From NCBI GenBank assembly GCA_029532415.1, contig JAQOTA010000052.1, forward strand, positions 1,488,001 to 1,552,000: DNA of 64,000 bases, in the 5' to 3' direction. Every line of letters starts with the position of its first letter. Position 1 is the first letter of the stretch. This document shows positions 44,661-55,820 of this stretch, in pieces. Source of the stretch: Marasmius tenuissimus. Lineage: Eukaryota > Basidiomycota > Agaricomycetes > Agaricales > Marasmiaceae. A program made the translations under genes and the position numbers. Under the pieces are notes generated by a model. The model saw only the letters and a program-made list of their open reading frames with translations, was not told the origin of the DNA and did not search any database.

Positions 44661-46683
44661 TTACTGACTTCGCTTACTAGAAACAACGTCTTCGTCCTGA
44701 ACCTGATGGTTCAGACTCACTTTTTGCGCGTGTGGATTAAACTTGCTTGATTTTCCCTGAGAGAGCGTTCAACAAAGGGCCACCATAATGAACAAATTTC
44801 ACGAACCCTGTAAAAATGTTGGTGAAACCCCACGCTTGTATAGACGCACCCACGACACTCACCAAACCAAAGCGTACTTGAAGTTGGGCGCCAGCGATCG
44901 ATGAATCGAGTCACAGACGTCCTCTATAGTGGATCCCTTTCGCATGCACACCGGATCTGACAGGTCTGGATGGGCTCCCCTTTTCTTCGTGAACACTTTG
45001 ACGATATAGAGCGCATCCCACATTCGGTCCACAAGGTAATCTAGACTGTCGAGCTGTCAGAAATCCTCCCGTATGCCATGAAGGAGACTAATTACTTGAG
45101 GTCCATTTCGCAACTGATGACTACCGTATTGGGTGTGTGAGCCAATTTGTTGACGAGCTCAAGACTGATCGAGTCAATCTTGTTGTAGACGTCTTTCGAA
45201 GGGGCTTCAGATTTTGGACAAAATGGAGAAATGTGGACCAGACGAACATAGACACGGGACATATTTCCTGTTGCCTGGGCTCGGATGAGATGCTGGAGCA
45301 ATAAGCCAAGGTGAGCATTCACGTACCTATCAGGACATCTATGAACTCGTCCGTCGTTATCTGTGGTCCTAGACCAATGAGCGTTAATGTGGAGGTCGAG
45401 GGGGAACAACTCACGTCCTCGCGAATCATAACATCGCAATTGTGCAGTTTATCTAGAAGAACACATAGGATCAATCGTAACAAAGGACGTTTGTACAGTG
45501 AGCTTACACCCGGCAAGGATTGTTCTGATAGTCTTCTCGTCTGTTTTGGTCAGCTTCACGGTCGTGTTGAACTATCGTTGTGTTGATCAGCGTTTTTTCG
45601 GGTAGATACCTATCCTGTAACGGGATCCTTACCGTGATCTAAGTAGAAGGCAAAGTAAGTGACACGTCTCAATTAGAAGGGAAAGCCAAAGCGTACACCA
45701 CCAGTAGTCTTCCGCTTGAAAACGACGTCAGGTTTAGATTTATTGAGCCGAATTCCAACTGCATCGAGTTCGATTTCAAGCAAACGCCGTTGTTCTTCTG
45801 ACTTCGTGGCGTCCAGCATGATCACTATGAGATCGGCGGTTTTTGCAGCTATGAGGCCGAGGTCAACGACCCAATCGACGAAGATGAGAGGGGTTCAAGC
45901 TTACTGGACACGACTTGTCGTCCACGACCACGGCCTGAGGGCACACTGTCAGTTTTACCTCTTCTAAAAATGGTAGAAGGCCACGCACCCTGGCTAGCCC
46001 CTTCGACAATTCCAGGAAGATCTAGCAGTTGGATTCTTGCACCTTTGTATTCGATAACACCAGGGATGGCCTATGGGTAGTGTTAGATCGCGCTTGTTAT
46101 GGAGGATTTCTTCCTACAGTCAAAGTTGTGAACTCATATGCGGCGGATTCAGATTGCGTGTGCGTCAGCTTGCTCAGCAACGTCGACTATACGGTGCACG
46201 TATTAGCTTCTGTAGAAGGCTCAATCGGCTTGCGGTGCACGCACCTTTCCGACCGAAGGAAAACCTATAAGGGCTATTCGTGCATCGCCCGACTTCTGCA
46301 CATCGAAACCCACTCCAGCTGGTCCTGACTTTGATGCCGGTTCGAGGAGTTGTTGCCGATAACGCGCCAATTTTGCTTTTAGCAACCCAAGATGGTATTC
46401 TGTCGCCTACTTGAGCACTCGTCAATGTATGCACTTCGTTATCGTTGTCGTGACACAAACTTTATTCTTTTGCGCTGCAAGAGAGTCAGTTTCATTACTA
46501 TTTCCCTGATACATGTCCACTCACTCCTCGCCATCTCCTCTGCATTGGGATGAGTTATAGTACCGGTCGCATCGCGGTTCACAAACTTCTATAACGTACC
46601 CTCGATCTCTTTTATCTGGATAGCAATTAGTCAGAGAACTCGATACGAAGATAGTGCTACGATACCTTTTCAACAACACCCAT
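44661..46683 (-). CDS. RBG2: DRG2/Rbg2-type GTPase
   Basis: DRG GTPases bind translating ribosomes with a DFRP partner (Gir2 for Rbg2) and are found in all eukaryotes. The start at 46683 gives MGVVEK; then [20 protein letters not shown] and [15 protein letters not shown] (P-loop) place it with DRG2 rather than DRG1. Further exons give the switch and [12 protein letters not shown] (G3), and NKID with [13 protein letters not shown] (G4/G5). The C-terminal TGS domain reads [26 protein letters not shown] and then [20 protein letters not shown] with DEDVV before the TAA at 44661-44663. The join between ALVW and GKSSK needs two introns (44808-44862 and 44757-44806) with a single base, 44807, as an exon between them (see findings). 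It starts 165 bases from the divergent MAPKKK gene. Confidence 0.9.
44757..44862 (-). other. Two introns flanking a candidate one-base exon in the DRG2 gene
   Basis: Read on the minus strand, the first intron is 55 bases (GTGAGT donor, TTTTTACAG acceptor). One G at 44807 follows, and then a 50-base intron with a GTTCGT donor and CTCTCTCAG acceptor. Joining TG, G and GGA keeps the frame and gives W-G-K at the junction, which matches the DRG2 family. Treating the whole as one 106-base intron shifts the frame and loses the conserved DEDVV end. Confidence 0.6.
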
Positions 46684-46848
46684 GATGACCCAAAAATTTG
46701 CAGAACTAAACGAAGCAACTGAGTGGTGGTCACTGGCAGAGTGACTTTTAGAGTGATAACCACACTGGCAGGTAACGTGCCTGAAATGTCTCTTGTGACA
46801 GTGAAGTCATAGCATTTTTTGCTTTGGCTTCCAACCTTTATAACCACC
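46684..46848. promoter_or_regulatory. Compact divergent promoter of DRG2 and the MAPKKK
   Basis: Only 165 bases lie between the opposite starts of the DRG2 gene and the Ssk2-type kinase gene, so both 5' leaders and promoters must share it. No TATA box is seen on either strand. Confidence 0.5.
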
Positions 46849-49800
46849 ATGCGTCGACATACACCGACACTCTTTACACATCCAGAACAGGACAACGTCG
46901 GCGATGAAGATAACGCTGACTGGGATTCTCCCCTCCAACAGCCTAGATCTACCTACCCTGCCTCACCGATGCCCCCGACCCCCTCAATAAACGGCCGTCA
47001 TGGCAAACTGTCTCGTAGCAAACGTTCATACGGTCCATCCACTCCTCACCCTCCCTCATTGCAACATTCACGTTCATCTATTCAACGATACCCCGATGTC
47101 TATTCTCAATTTGTGGACCGCTACAGAAATACAGTTCCAGGCGACGACCCTCGCAATGACCCCGACAGTCACTATTTCCAGAGGGGTTTAGGACAGCTGG
47201 TTGATGCTGGTGATAGTGACGACGACGACCTATCCCGCGTCTCGCTTGGTGCTGGGGCAGATGGGCTGGAAAGAATTACTGCTATGCTCGACTCCGATGC
47301 CATAGAGCCTGCCTCAGAGAAGGAGAAAGAGCGCCTCAGTTGGCAGATATATTTCGCCTCCGTTCTTGGAGGAGACGTTCTTCGTTCCGAGAAGTCACGG
47401 ATAGCAGATGCGTTGGAGTCACTGGGAGACGACCAGAATAACATTATCGTTAATTTTTGGCACGGCATACGCGCGAAGATCCATGGACGGACAGTGGACG
47501 AAGAGAAGCGGATGATAGAAGAACGCAGAATACGCTTTGTCGATCCTGTGATAGACGAAATCAAGAAGTTCCACGTCGAGAAAGGTGTGGACACGACCGA
47601 GGTGTTGGAACGCGTTCAAAGTCTTCTCCGCCGTCTCGACAACGTACACTCCCTGTATCCCAACCTGAAAGCTTTCTATTTAGACAAACCTTCCGCTGCC
47701 GAACGCTCCTTCCAAGCCCGATGCGATACCCTCAACTCATGGGTAACCCTGTTGACCTCCCTTCGGCACCACATAGACGTGCTTAAACGCTGGACGGGGA
47801 GCCCAACATTGGACGTTACCCAACCCAATACATCGGGAGAGGTTCCTATCAATGCAGGGAACCGTTCCAGTACAAATGGCCAGCAGGAAGTAGCGGATGG
47901 GTCGAGTTTCGTTGAGCGGATGTTGAAGGAGGAGTCCATGCAACGCATGTTCGAAAAGGGGTCCCTGGTCACTTCATACGCCTACGTCGCGGCTGCGAGG
48001 AATGTCCAGGTCAACCATGCCCCTCTCATTGAAGAACTGAACCTCCCTACCTTTGAGAAGGAACTCGTACCCTTGATCTCCTTCCCTACGAAGCTCGCCC
48101 AAGCATGCTTGCATCTTAGACTCGCCTACGTCCAGAAAATCAAGGGACCAGAGCTTCTGATTCTTGACCAGATGATTGACGACCTGAAGATCAGTATCGG
48201 GTTAGCGTGCACATTGAAACGGCAATACGAAGTCTTCGTTGCTCCAGATCCCAACGGACGGTGGAATCTCCCCCAGTGTATCAGCGAAGATTACGACTCT
48301 AGTATATTAGACTCCATGATTACATTCTTCCGACTCATCCACTTGAAGTTGAAGGGAGGCGCAAAGGACACATATTTTAAAGAAACGGATGTCCTCGAAG
48401 CACAATGGGCAACGCTGAACGACGTCAGTCTGACGATACCCGGTGGCTCATGTCTAGTTGCGGAACAGATCTGGTATGCTCCATCTATCGCTCCATCTCC
48501 ATCTCTTCTAATGCGCGTGATAGCTCACTAACAAACCGTTTGATGGTTCGGGTCATCAACTACTTTGATACGCAAGTGCGCGTCCCCGACTCCGACGACC
48601 CTCGTAATAGCAGTGTTCGGCATCGGAAAGACAGCTCGGCTTTTGAGGACCATGTCCAATCAGCAACCGCTGATGTTCGGGGCATGACCGATGAGCACAA
48701 AGCCAGCTGGTACGGCAAAATCCTGGACAGTGTTCGATTACGATACCGGAAGCTACAACGGTTCGCGAGGCGAGTACTCCTGAACCTCGCTCACAATAAC
48801 CTACCTCTAACATCATCCTTAGAGTTCTCACTCATCGATTCAGTAACTCAGCGGAGTTTAGTTTGGATGGCCTCCAACTTGACGGGTTCATCGAATGCCT
48901 GGTTGCATCAGACCACTTCCTTGTCTATACACATCACTACGAAGAGGAAGGCATCTACATCGTCGCCTCAAGCGCCTTATTTGACCGTTCCGACACCATT
49001 CAACGTATGCTCACAGAAGCATTTCATGTCGACGAACTCATCAACAACGATGGTCCCCAAGCTGTTGAACAGGGCGACCCGGAATTTGAGGAACCCCAGT
49101 ATCTCCTCATTCTTTCCCCGCGACACCACTTCATGTGGCGAGGTCGAGTAATGCTCCAAGAGATCCCCAGAGTCGAGTTGGAACCTAAGGATGATCGAGT
49201 GAGGCTGATAGCCGATGGTCCACAGGATCGCCTTGCACTCGCGAAGCAAGTGTTTTCGGAGATATTCGTTGCAGTCGACGAGAACGGCGAACCTATCGAA
49301 ACAACGCTTGGTCCCTTGTCGTGTCTCGCTGACCAGCAAGCACATCTCCCTTCGGTCAACCGCGAACTCCGCAAGATCGCACGGGCCACGATGCGTTTGG
49401 CGGAGTCGATAGTCGACTCGGTGCACCACGTCCGAAATTCGATGAAGATGACCATAGGGTGCCAAGACCTTATGGAGAACTGGTACCAGTTTGCTTCGGA
49501 GCACGGTCAACACGCCCAGAAGTTCATGGATCGTTCATCACAACTCCGCTTCAACCGACTGCTGATCAAACTGGCCATCTCATGGGTGACTTTCATTTGT
49601 GATGATTGTGCACCAAATGAGCAGAAGACGTTCAAGTGGGCAGTGAATGCTCTAGAATTCGCATTCCAGAGGACCAAACGCAGTATACTTCATCTCCCCG
49701 ATGAGCAGTTCCAGATGCTTCGGCATAAAGTCGGGATCTGCATCACGCTGCTCATGGGCCACTTTGACATTCTAGGCGCCCGTTCTTCGTTAGAGGCGAT

Positions 49801-51263
49801 GAGAGAGAAGGAGAGGCTAGAGCTACAGCGCCTTCAAAGTCTGGTGGCACCCATCACTCTCGAGGACACGGACGACGACCAGTCGGATGATCTCTTCGCT
49901 ATTCCCGATAGCGCAGGCCGCAAATTCTGGGAAAGGATATCCAAGTCAGTAGAAGAGGTGGAAAATATGAGGGCAGAAGTCGGGCAAGAGTACCGTGCCC
50001 TGGGTCGTGTGCTCGACACAGAAAGATCAGAGGAAGACCGCTCCCTCGTATTTTTGGCCTCATCCTCATCCAATATCAATATCCGATGGCAACAAGGACG
50101 GTTCATCGGAGCGGGAGCGTTTGGATCCGTCTATCTGGCAGTCAATCTGGATTCTGGGACTCTTATGGCTGTGAAGGAGATTAAGTTCCAGGAGCTGTCC
50201 GGGCTCCCGAATCTGTATTCACAAATCAAGGACGAGTTAAGCGTCATGGAGATGCTCCACCATCCTAATGTCGTCGAATACTACGGTCTCGAGGTGCATC
50301 GCGACAAGGTGTACATCTTCGAGGAATACTGTCAAGGTGGAAGTCTTGCAGCGTTACTAGAACACGGTCGAATCGAAGACGAGACGATCATTCAGGTCTA
50401 CACGATGCAGATGCTAGAAGGATTGGCGTATCTACATTCAAAAGGCATTGCACATCGCGACGTTAAACCTGACAGTGAGTTCTATTCAATGAAATCAATG
50501 TATGTTGAAGTCACCGAAATTTTCCGTAAGATATTCTCCTGGATCATTTGGGGGTCATCAAATTCGTCGACTTCGGTGCGGCCAAAATGCTCGCCAAAAA
50601 CCAAAAGTCTATGGCAGCTCGGTCTCGCCGCGCTCCCGACTCCGGTTTCAATCCGGGACCTGCACTGGCAGATGGGGCTCCACTTGGGATGAACAGCCTT
50701 ACTGGGACACCGATGTATATGTCCCCGGAAATCATCAAGAACGATAGGAAGGGAAGACTCGGGTCCATGGACGTCTGGTCGATGGGTTGCGTCGTTCTGG
50801 AATTCGCGACTGGCAAAAAACCGTGGAGCAATCTGGATAATGAATGGCAAGTGGTGCCATCACAGATCGTTCAAAACCTACACGTCGCTGACGACCATTA
50901 ACTCGCAGGGCGATCATGTTTCACATTGGCGTTGCCACTCAGCATCCTCCCCTCCCCGAGCCCGGTCAATTAAGCAATCTGGGTATTGACTTTATCAAGC
51001 AGTGTTTGACAATTGACGCGAACAAGCGACCGACGGCCGTCGAGCTAATGGAGCACCCTTGGATGATCGATTTCCGAGCAGCGCTGCAGAGTTACGAGGA
51101 GGCGGAGATCGCTAACAACCCGCCAGCAGAGTTGCCACCGGAACAACCCTTTGAGAACGCGACTGTTGCTCGACAGGCGGCCATCATACAGGAGAAGGAA
51201 GTTGAGGAGATTACGCGCACTTCGCCCGTCGTTGATGAAGATACAACTGAGGAGGAATCGTGA
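46849..51263 (+). CDS. SSK2: Ssk2/Wis4-type MAP kinase kinase kinase (HOG pathway)
   Basis: Ssk2/Ssk22/Wis4 receive the response-regulator Ssk1 signal and phosphorylate the MAPKK Pbs2 in the osmotic and oxidative stress pathway. I take the ATG at 46849 (MRRHTPTLFTHPEQD); the frame is also open 30 bases upstream. The long N-terminal regulatory part has WQIYFASVLGGDVLRSEKSR and SRIADALE, known in this family. The kinase domain starts RFIGAGAFGSVYLAVN, with VAVKEIKF-like MAVKEIKF (Lys), HRDVKPDN, FVDFGAAK (DFG) and GTPMYMSPE. The end is LMEHPWMIDFR and a short acidic tail to the stop at 51261-51263. Introns: 48473-48521 (GT), 48770-48822 (GC donor likely), about 50472-50529, and 50847-50908 (GC donor required). 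Roughly 1,390 residues; all kinase motifs are intact. Confidence 0.92.
48770..48822 (+). other. Probable GC-AG intron in the MAPKKK regulatory part
   Basis: AG/GCGAGT donor and CCTTAG acceptor, 53 bases, giving LQRFARVLTHRF across the join. A GT donor at 48761 in the same phase would give LQRVLTHRF, three residues shorter, so this one is less certain than the other two. Confidence 0.5.
50847..50908 (+). other. GC-AG intron in the MAPKKK kinase domain
   Basis: TG/GCAAGT donor and CTCGCAG acceptor, 62 bases. Joining TG to GGCGATC gives NEWAIMFHIG, the conserved end of subdomain IX. The nearby GT at 50851 leaves the wrong phase. Confidence 0.75.
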
Positions 51264-51671
51264 TAACTGGCCGGTTCGGATGGAATTCATCGGAAGGATA
51301 CTCTACACATCCCGATTTATCGGACCACTCAGCACACACGATCTATGTAGCCGATAGTCTATACTTGCATGTAACATTTGTATAATTCTGCAATCCCGTG
51401 TTGTATATTGTAAACGGAGATCGTTGGTTGATTCACTCGTCGAGCGGAGGGATATCCTTTTGATTGACAAATAGATAGAGATTGAATACATTCATGAGTG
51501 TGATGGTTCAAAATTGAGGGAAACTAGCTCCTGAAAAAACGCGTATTTCGAAAGCAAATAGACCACTAGTAGCACAAAAAAAGTTCAGAACTTGACTTGC
51601 AAAGCATCCAGCGAACCCAGCACGCATAAATGAACTGTAAACGAGGTAATAGAGATAATGGGTCGATTTCT
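51264..51671. other. Convergent spacer after the MAPKKK
   Basis: About 400 bases between facing stop codons, AT-rich near the middle, with no gene or structure seen. Confidence 0.4.
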
Positions 51672-54127
51672 TTACTCAATCACCCATCGTCGCCCTGTAC
51701 CCATTGTCTCTGAGCTGCCCGACCGGGCGTGTTGTTGGTTTCCGGAGTAGTTGTAGTAGCTTGAGAAGCTGTTGACACTGCTCTTAGAGCTGCTAGAATC
51801 AGACCGTCCCAACGATGCATTGGGATGTGGATCGTCAGACCTCATGTTGTCCCGGACCATGACGGATTGTGGGGGAGTGATAGAACCATCACTTCCGCGA
51901 GGGCTCTCGAAGGGCACAGCCGAACGTTGGAAGAACCGAGGACCGTTTGACATGCGACCGGGGAACATTTGGCTTGGGGGGGGAACTTCAGCTCCTCGTC
52001 CAAAGGCGGCAGAGAAGGTAGGAATAGGCTTCTCGTTAGACGGGAAGTCGACCTTCTCCACATCACTGGTATGATACACAGGGGTGAAGTCATCCCCTGG
52101 AAGAGGTTCCTGGGCACTGACTACGAGATAGGGTCAGTATCGATCACAACGTTAACTTTTCACATGGGCACTCACGATACCGAGGAAGACCCTTTCCGAA
52201 GTTGTATCGGCAAACGACACCAAGGACGAAGGCAGTGACGGTGAGGAAGACTGAAGAGACTGCCATCATACGGAAGAACATCCAGGTTACGAATGTCCAG
52301 CGGAAGGTGTCAGCCAGGAACATAACGCTCCAGCCGCCGAGGTAGCACAACGAAAGGAACAGGAAGATTGCCATGTAGATTCGGAGTTCCCTTCGGATAG
52401 ATACCCAGCCCATGATGATCCAGGGAACAAGAAGCTATTCAGGATATTTTAGTGGTAAAACCAGGAGAACATCACAATAACTCACGATTATGGTGACAAA
52501 TGCAGTGGCTTTGTACAAAGGAACATACCAGGCAGTTTTGGCAGCAACACCGTTGAAGAGATTGTCGATCCACAGGCCGCAAGTCGCGCCCATGAAGAAT
52601 ATTGAAAGTTGAAGGACGATAGACATCACCAAGACCAACTTGTACATGCGGTTGATAGCCAATGAAGCACCAACGCGCTTGAATGTCTGCCATCCAAAGA
52701 GCTACCAAGGAAGATCAGTCAGAATACCAAGACACCAAGACTAGGGGCGTTTGGGACGGACCTTGATCAACTTCCAGGTGAGATAGATAGAGACGAGAAG
52801 AGCAATGATGTTGAACGAGAGTGCAATGTACTCGACGATAGAACGTGCCCCCCAGTAGTTTGGTAAAAGGTTCTTGCCTGCACAAGCTCCAGTGGTGACG
52901 ACTTGGTTGTAATTCGCCCGGAATTTAGCAGTGTGGGCAATCTGGAATCCAGACCAGCCTGTAGCGAGAACATGGGTGAGAAGGGACGCTGCGATATGAG
53001 GGATCGACTCGTTGAGAATGGCCACGATAGACATGCCCAATACCCATATTTGGAAGGCAATGAAGACGACATCTTCACGCTTTGTATTGGCAAGACTGTT
53101 TCAAGTCATATTCAGTCCGCCGTAGAGAGACAAACGGAGACACGACGTACACGCTCACAGGCCAATTCAGGGCCCAAGCACAGCTCATTGACAACTGTTC
53201 TTGTTGGCCGTTGAATCCACCGCCATTCAGAGTAACGATGACGGTTTGATCACGTGGGCCTGGCCATGGATGTCTCTTGAACTTTACAGTAACATGAGCT
53301 ACCTCCCAGGTGAATCATTTCGTATGCACGTACCAGAGAGCGCTTGCCCACTGCCCTGCCAAGATTGGCAACCTCGTCATCGCTGTCGCTGCTCTCACTC
53401 TCGTCGTCACTGTCAGACGATTCACTCTCATCCTCACTTTCACTCTCCAACTCATTCTCGTCGTCATCGTCATCTGGCCTCCGCTGCCCGTTGTTGAGTG
53501 TCGGGAGGGCGACCGATGAGGTAGACGAGGAAGTGGTTTGCTCTTGTTGAGAGCTGGATCCTGCTGTGGTTGAAGTAGGGGACGTCTCTGCTCTCGACGT
53601 CGAGGTAGCCTCTGATGAAGCAGAAGAGGCCGTGGTGGATGCAGTGGTAGGGCTAGACTGGGAGTTGGCAGTTGCGGAAGTCGAGATCGGAGCAGGTGTG
53701 AAGGTCAGACTGGTGCTGACGGCCGCCGCTTGTGCCATCATCGAATTGTGAGGTCTGACTGGCCATATAGGGTCACACTGGTCGGTGCTGAGGTCGGTTG
53801 TGATCTCCTTGCACCACTTCACTTCGTTTCCAGTGAGAGCTGCCACACCCTTTTCGAGGGCCTGTGCCTGCTCCGCAATAGAGGTGAGGAAAGAGGCGGC
53901 ATTGGCGTTGACGCTGAAAGCATTAATCTGGAGACCGAGTTGGATGAAACAATGGAGAAGCGAAAAGATGAAGTAGGCAAGCGTAAGTCGGGTAAAAGTG
54001 ATTCGTTCCCACTAAAGACGATCAACGGTCAGCTCAGCCTTATCGTTCGCACAGGATGCTGAGCACTCACAACCAACTTCGCCTTAGCCGGAAGAGGAAC
54101 ATAATTCCAAAGCTGTTTAACACGCAT
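51672..54127 (-). CDS. Multi-span membrane protein with acidic Ser/Asp loop, family not recognised
   Basis: The start at 54127 gives MRVKQLWNYVPLPAKAKLV and then, after an intron, WERITFTRLTLAYFIFSLLH with a membrane helix. INAFSVNANAASFLTSIAEQ and EVKWCKEITTDLSTDQCDPI (two Cys, probably a disulfide) follow. A long Ser/Thr-rich stretch of the O-glycosylated type then leads into a highly acidic block (DDDDDENELESESEDESESS), with SDSDDE repeated. Later exons carry helices NESIPHIAASLLTHVLATGW, SIVEYIALSFNIIALLVSIY, MSIVLQLSIFFMGATCGLW, KATAFVTIIVSY, YMAIFLFLSLCYLGGWSVMF and FFRMMAVSSVFLTVTAFVLG, giving at least seven in all. The Ser/Pro-rich tail ends at 51672-51674. The layout resembles a fungal cell-surface receptor or sensor, but no function can be named. 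Confidence 0.8.
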
Positions 54128-54835
54128 TATCTTTATCTGTTGCGCAATCAGAAATGGCTCCAAAAAAATCGATTCGCTGCGGGCACCTTTTCTTGAGGAA
54201 ATGAGGGGTGAAAGCGCCACTAGGACAGCTAGTTTGCGAGAAATGAGCGACCGAAGACTGTCTCGAAAGATCCGCTTGGGTCGTGAACGGACCGGCCGAC
54301 GTGGAAGGGAGGAGAGGAGAAAAAAAGGAAGGGAAAGAAAAAAAGAGCGGAGCTCAGTGGTGAAGGCGAACTCCAAGAGGAGGTTGAAGGGAGCCCAGCA
54401 CCACTTTTAGTCCACCATCAACCGTGGCCGGCACGTGAAGTATCTCAGGGTCCTTCAATTGGTCCGTTGCCACCCTTCAGAACCTATTCCACGGGTCGCT
54501 TGCACCCAGCCATCACATCACAACATTCAAACCTTAGATGATATCAGGAAGGCAGAGCTCAAAAGAACTGAGAAGTGATGCGGACTGTTACTGAACAATG
54601 ATTTGATCGTTCAGAGAGCCAGCGCGGCGGTGAGATCGCTGCACGGAATTGACCTTCAATCACCATGCAAGATTGTATTGTACAGCGTATATAGGTTACA
54701 AAATAGACAGTCCAAATGAGATCTGGAGAGGGCATCAGTTACGGAAAATGTGTACGAAGAAATGGCTCACACATGTAGCGAGTGCCATATCCATGATGTG
54801 GATCAGAAGAGTCATAACACGCCCCCAGGTGGGAA
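54128..54835. promoter_or_regulatory. Upstream region of the multi-span membrane protein
   Basis: About 700 bases between this gene and the Mis12 stop. The part 54240-54370 is very purine-rich (GGAGAGGAGAAAAAAAGG type). The rest shows nothing. It should contain the promoter of the membrane protein gene and the Mis12 3' end. Confidence 0.35.
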
Positions 54836-55788
54836 TTACTCCTCCATTCTTGCGTGGTCTAGAGTTCTATCGAAACTCTGCAGACCCGCCGACAAGTTCT
54901 CAGTGACCTCAAAAGCCTGTCGTAACTGAGCTGCCTTCCCGACCTCCTCGACGTTTCGCGTTATGCTGTCTACCACAGCACTCCCACCAGCTTCGACCTC
55001 TCTAGTGCGATCCAGCAACTGGGATACAGCCCAATTCAGATAACCCGTCTTACTGGTCTCCCACTCCCTCTTCCCCGGTTCTGTCAGAGGGAATTGTGTC
55101 AGGGCCGCTACAGTCGCAGAATCCAGCGGGGGCAGGTTGGAAACGGCATCGTTCATAGCCATCAACTGACTGGGCAGTTGGCCCAGAATTTCCAGACGGT
55201 CAGAATCAATAATAGACACTTTTTCCAGCCGTCGTTCAGACTCTACTCGTTTCTTCTTAGCAACCCGCAATGCCCGCGACAAAAGCAGGTGGAGTCGCCG
55301 TTGCTATCGCGAGCGAGGCATTTTGTGTTGAGTACAAAGCTGTTGAAATTGATTTGAAAGGAGCCACATACATTATCCACCTGCGCACGAAGTTTGTCGA
55401 TCTCTGCTATGAGCTCCTCCTCTTTGGTGGGATTGATAGTGAGGTCCAAGCCCTCTTGGTGCGGTAGAACGATAGGCAGGTTTGGGGGTATAGCGAAGAT
55501 ATTCCTCAAGCACCACGCCTCGAAGAAGTCAAAGGCCAAGTCTGTATGATGCTCAAGAAGAGTTTGAAAAGCGACGAGTCCTTGTTCGAGCTCCTGAGTG
55601 TTGTAGTTCTGTTTGGTCTCTGCTGAGCGTTTCTCAACCCATTGCAACAGAAAACCTTCGAGGCCGTTGACACCGTCTGTTACTGCCGCGTTCACGACAT
55701 TTATAATGTCGTCTAGGAGGAGTTGAGGAGAAAATCCGAGCGCTTCTGTGATCAACAAAGGGGGCACGGTGGTGGAAGATCCTGACAT
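54836..55788 (-). CDS. MTW1: Kinetochore protein Mis12/Mtw1 (MIND complex)
   Basis: Mis12/Mtw1 is the core of the MIND complex that links the inner kinetochore (CENP-C) to Ndc80 and Spc105. The start at 55788 gives MSGSSTTVPPLLITEALGFS and then PQLLLDDIINVVNAAVTDGV, the conserved Mis12 N-terminal helices. The first exon ends KLRAQVDN. One 68-base intron (55304-55371) joins it to QRRLHLLLSRALRVAKKKRV, a basic coiled-coil start, followed by ERRLEKVSII and the Leu-rich helix that runs to the end RTLDHARMEE. The stop is TAA at 54836-54838. Length is about 295 residues, near the fungal norm. Two MluI cell-cycle boxes lie just upstream of the ATG, which suits a gene used in S phase to mitosis. Confidence 0.86.
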
Positions 55789-55790
55789 AG

Positions 55791-55820
55791 ACGCGTTGTT
55801 GGTCCATGTTTGTCACGCGT
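55791..55820. promoter_or_regulatory. Two MluI cell-cycle boxes (ACGCGT) before MTW1
   Basis: ACGCGT occurs at 55791-55796 and 55815-55820, 3 and 27 bases upstream of the MTW1 ATG. ACGCGT is the known binding core of the fungal G1/S factor MBF, and the motif is palindromic, so strand is not informative. The placement close to the ATG means one copy may sit in the transcribed leader. Confidence 0.45.

Noticed and set aside
44717..44914. Alternative DRG2 C-terminus ending LIHTRKK
   Set aside because: It results from using only the first acceptor or from a frameshift; the other frame holds the conserved SKFNP...DEDVV end of the TGS domain.
53566..53751. Plus-strand frame of Val/Glu-rich residues
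   Set aside because: Antisense of the Ser/Thr-rich stalk of the membrane protein.
55270..55467. Plus-strand frame over the Mis12 intron
   Set aside because: Antisense to Mis12; the Mis12 join there is in phase and explains the sequence.
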